From CAVLDP01 sp963661945 (GTDB lineage Bacteria; Bacillota; Clostridia; Lachnospirales; Lachnospiraceae): a DNA stretch of 64,000 bases. The notes under the pieces are model-generated. The model made no database searches, was not told the origin of the DNA, and saw only the letters and a program-made list of their open reading frames with translations. Shown here piece after piece: positions 63,111-64,000 of the stretch (the stretch's first letter is position 1; each line of letters starts with the position of its first letter). The stretch lies in the NCBI GenBank assembly GCA_963661945.1, contig CAVLDP010000004.1:45580-109579 (forward strand), given 5' to 3'. The position numbers and the translations under genes were made by a program.

Positions 63111-63989
63111 TTATTTAATTTCAATTAATTCATATTCCTTTGATCCGATACCAAGCTGTGCAGCTGCATCAATGGTATGCATTCCATGGCGTGAATTTAC
63201 TCTCTCCAGGAAATGATCACGACCTGGATCATTTGACTTAATAATAAGATCCATGCAAGCCTGATCAAGCGCCACTGGATCTAACGATGAGAGAATTCCT
63301 ATATCCTTCATACAAGGATCCTCAGCAACAGCACAACAGTCACAATCTACAGACAGATTGCACATCATGCTTACATATGCTATCTTGCCATCAAAATGGC
63401 GTGTTACGGTACTTGCTGCATCAGCCATAGCCTCAAGGAAACGATCCTGCTCGCAAATATTCTCCCAAAGGCCTTCCTGGGTTGTCTGCTTGCCACCAGA
63501 GTGAATATTCGACTTACCATCCGATGACGCGCAACCAATCGACAACTGCTTCAATGCTCCACCATAGCCACCCATTGGATGTCCCTTGAAATGAGAAAGC
63601 ACCAACATGGAATCATAATTGGCAATATTCTTGCCAAGAAGGTTCTCCTTCAGCACAAAGCCACCATCTACTGGCCATACCAGATCTGGGCCCTCAGCGT
63701 CCATCAAATCCACATCAAAAAGATCTGACCACTTATGCTTCTTCAGAAGCTCAATATGCTTCTTCGTGTTATTTCTCGCACCATCATATGCAGTATTGCA
63801 TTCTACGATTGTACCAGAAACATAATCCACCATAGGCTTCATAAATTCCGGATGTAAGAAGTTCTGATTGCCATCCTCGCCAGAATGTACCTTCACTGCT
63901 ACCTTGCCCGGTAAACTGATTCCCAGAGCATCATACATCTTAATGACATTCTCTGGGCTGATCTCACGTGTAAAATAAACCTTCGCCAT
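63111..63989 (-). CDS. DUF362 protein (second copy, shorter)
   Basis: A 292-residue DUF362 protein: KVAVKVHSGEDGNQNFLHPEFMKPMVDYVSGTIVECNTAYDG, LVLSHFKGHPMGGYGGALKQLSIGCASSDGK and ILSSLDPVALDQACMDLI are the family blocks. A Cys-rich stretch near residues 210-225 (CNLSVDCDCCAVAEDPC) stands where related proteins hold a 4Fe-4S ferredoxin, but the spacing is not the usual C-x2-C-x2-C-x3-C. GGAGG precedes ATG. The gene is complete and close to the right edge. Function unknown. Confidence 0.75.
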   Translation of the reverse strand: MAKVYFTREISPENVIKMYDALGISLPGKVAVKVHSGEDGNQNFLHPEFMKPMVDYVSGTIVECNTAYDGARNNTKKHIELLKKHKWSDLFDVDLMDAEGPDLVWPVDGGFVLKENLLGKNIANYDSMLVLSHFKGHPMGGYGGALKQLSIGCASSDGKSNIHSGGKQTTQEGLWENICEQDRFLEAMADAASTVTRHFDGKIAYVSMMCNLSVDCDCCAVAEDPCMKDIGILSSLDPVALDQACMDLIIKSNDPGRDHFLERVNSRHGMHTIDAAAQLGIGSKEYELIEIK

Positions 63990-64000
63990 CGTAATCCTCC

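Noticed and set aside
1..64000. Mobile element, prophage, defence island or CRISPR array
   Set aside because: No transposase, integrase, phage gene, toxin-antitoxin pair or regular repeat-spacer array was seen in any frame.

Overview
The window is chromosomal DNA of a low-to-mid GC Firmicute, most likely a Lachnospiraceae-type anaerobic clostridium. The evidence is: Shine-Dalgarno sites of the AGGAGG type before nearly every gene, sigma-A promoters, a reverse (rubredoxin-first) rubrerythrin, meso-diaminopimelate dehydrogenase for lysine, a bifunctional-type ArgJ, a two-gene SufC/SufB-like set, PF10131-type membrane protein, and lipoproteins with clear lipoboxes. It is densely coded, mostly on the minus strand, with no gene-free stretch above 300 bases. 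I see no insertion sequence, prophage, CRISPR array or integrase; it reads as core metabolism with a few poorly described lineage genes.

Layout. 1-4.8 kb (minus): comEA, an OmpR-type response regulator, its sensor kinase, a GerMN lipoprotein and the N-terminal part of comEC, so the competence DNA-uptake genes enclose a two-component system. 4.8-11.2 kb: arginine synthesis, argC-GNAT-argJ-argB-argD leftwards and argG rightwards from one divergent region that carries ARG-box-like operators on the promoters. 11.3-19.8 kb (minus): SH3-domain membrane protein, rluF, ligA, then a little-known pair (704-residue protein with an N-terminal cyclic-nucleotide-binding-like domain, and a Lon-like AAA+ ATPase with no protease domain) and a TSUP transporter. 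19.8-23.4 kb: tRNA-Arg(CCG) and shikimate genes (aroK, aroD leftwards; aroE, DAHP synthase rightwards). 23.4-26.5 kb: metY with sufB-like and sufC. 26.6-29.0 kb: two membrane HD-GYP proteins in tandem, the second degenerate. 29.0-33.6 kb: a TrpXYZ-type ABC importer and pckA. 33.7-36.0 kb: a hybrid histidine kinase. 36.0-39.0 kb: TrmB-type regulator, ddh and lysA, with a perfect palindrome inside their promoter. 39.1-41.6 kb: a large membrane protein that appears to be read from a leaderless mRNA. 41.6-52.3 kb: a CUT2 sugar importer with two binding proteins, a YesM/YesN two-component pair and araA. 52.3-59.4 kb: SleB-type wall hydrolase, ilvN, ilvB, folA, thyA, a methyltransferase-like protein and a HAD phosphatase. 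59.5-64 kb: reverse rubrerythrin, two DUF362 proteins and a chemoreceptor.

How it fits together. Much of the window makes amino acids (Arg, aromatic, Lys, branched-chain, Cys/Met), with local control visible: ARG boxes, a TrmB operator candidate, intrinsic terminators between operons, and terminator-like hairpins within comEC, after a binding-protein gene, and upstream of sufC. The sugar block is self-contained: araA, sensor, regulator and importer lie in one direction, pointing to L-arabinose or a related furanose. The best candidates for undescribed biology are the cyclic-nucleotide-domain/Lon-like ATPase pair, the comEA-two-component-GerMN-comEC operon, the leaderless PF10131-type gene, the TrmB-ddh-lysA unit, and the 401-residue methyltransferase-like protein.
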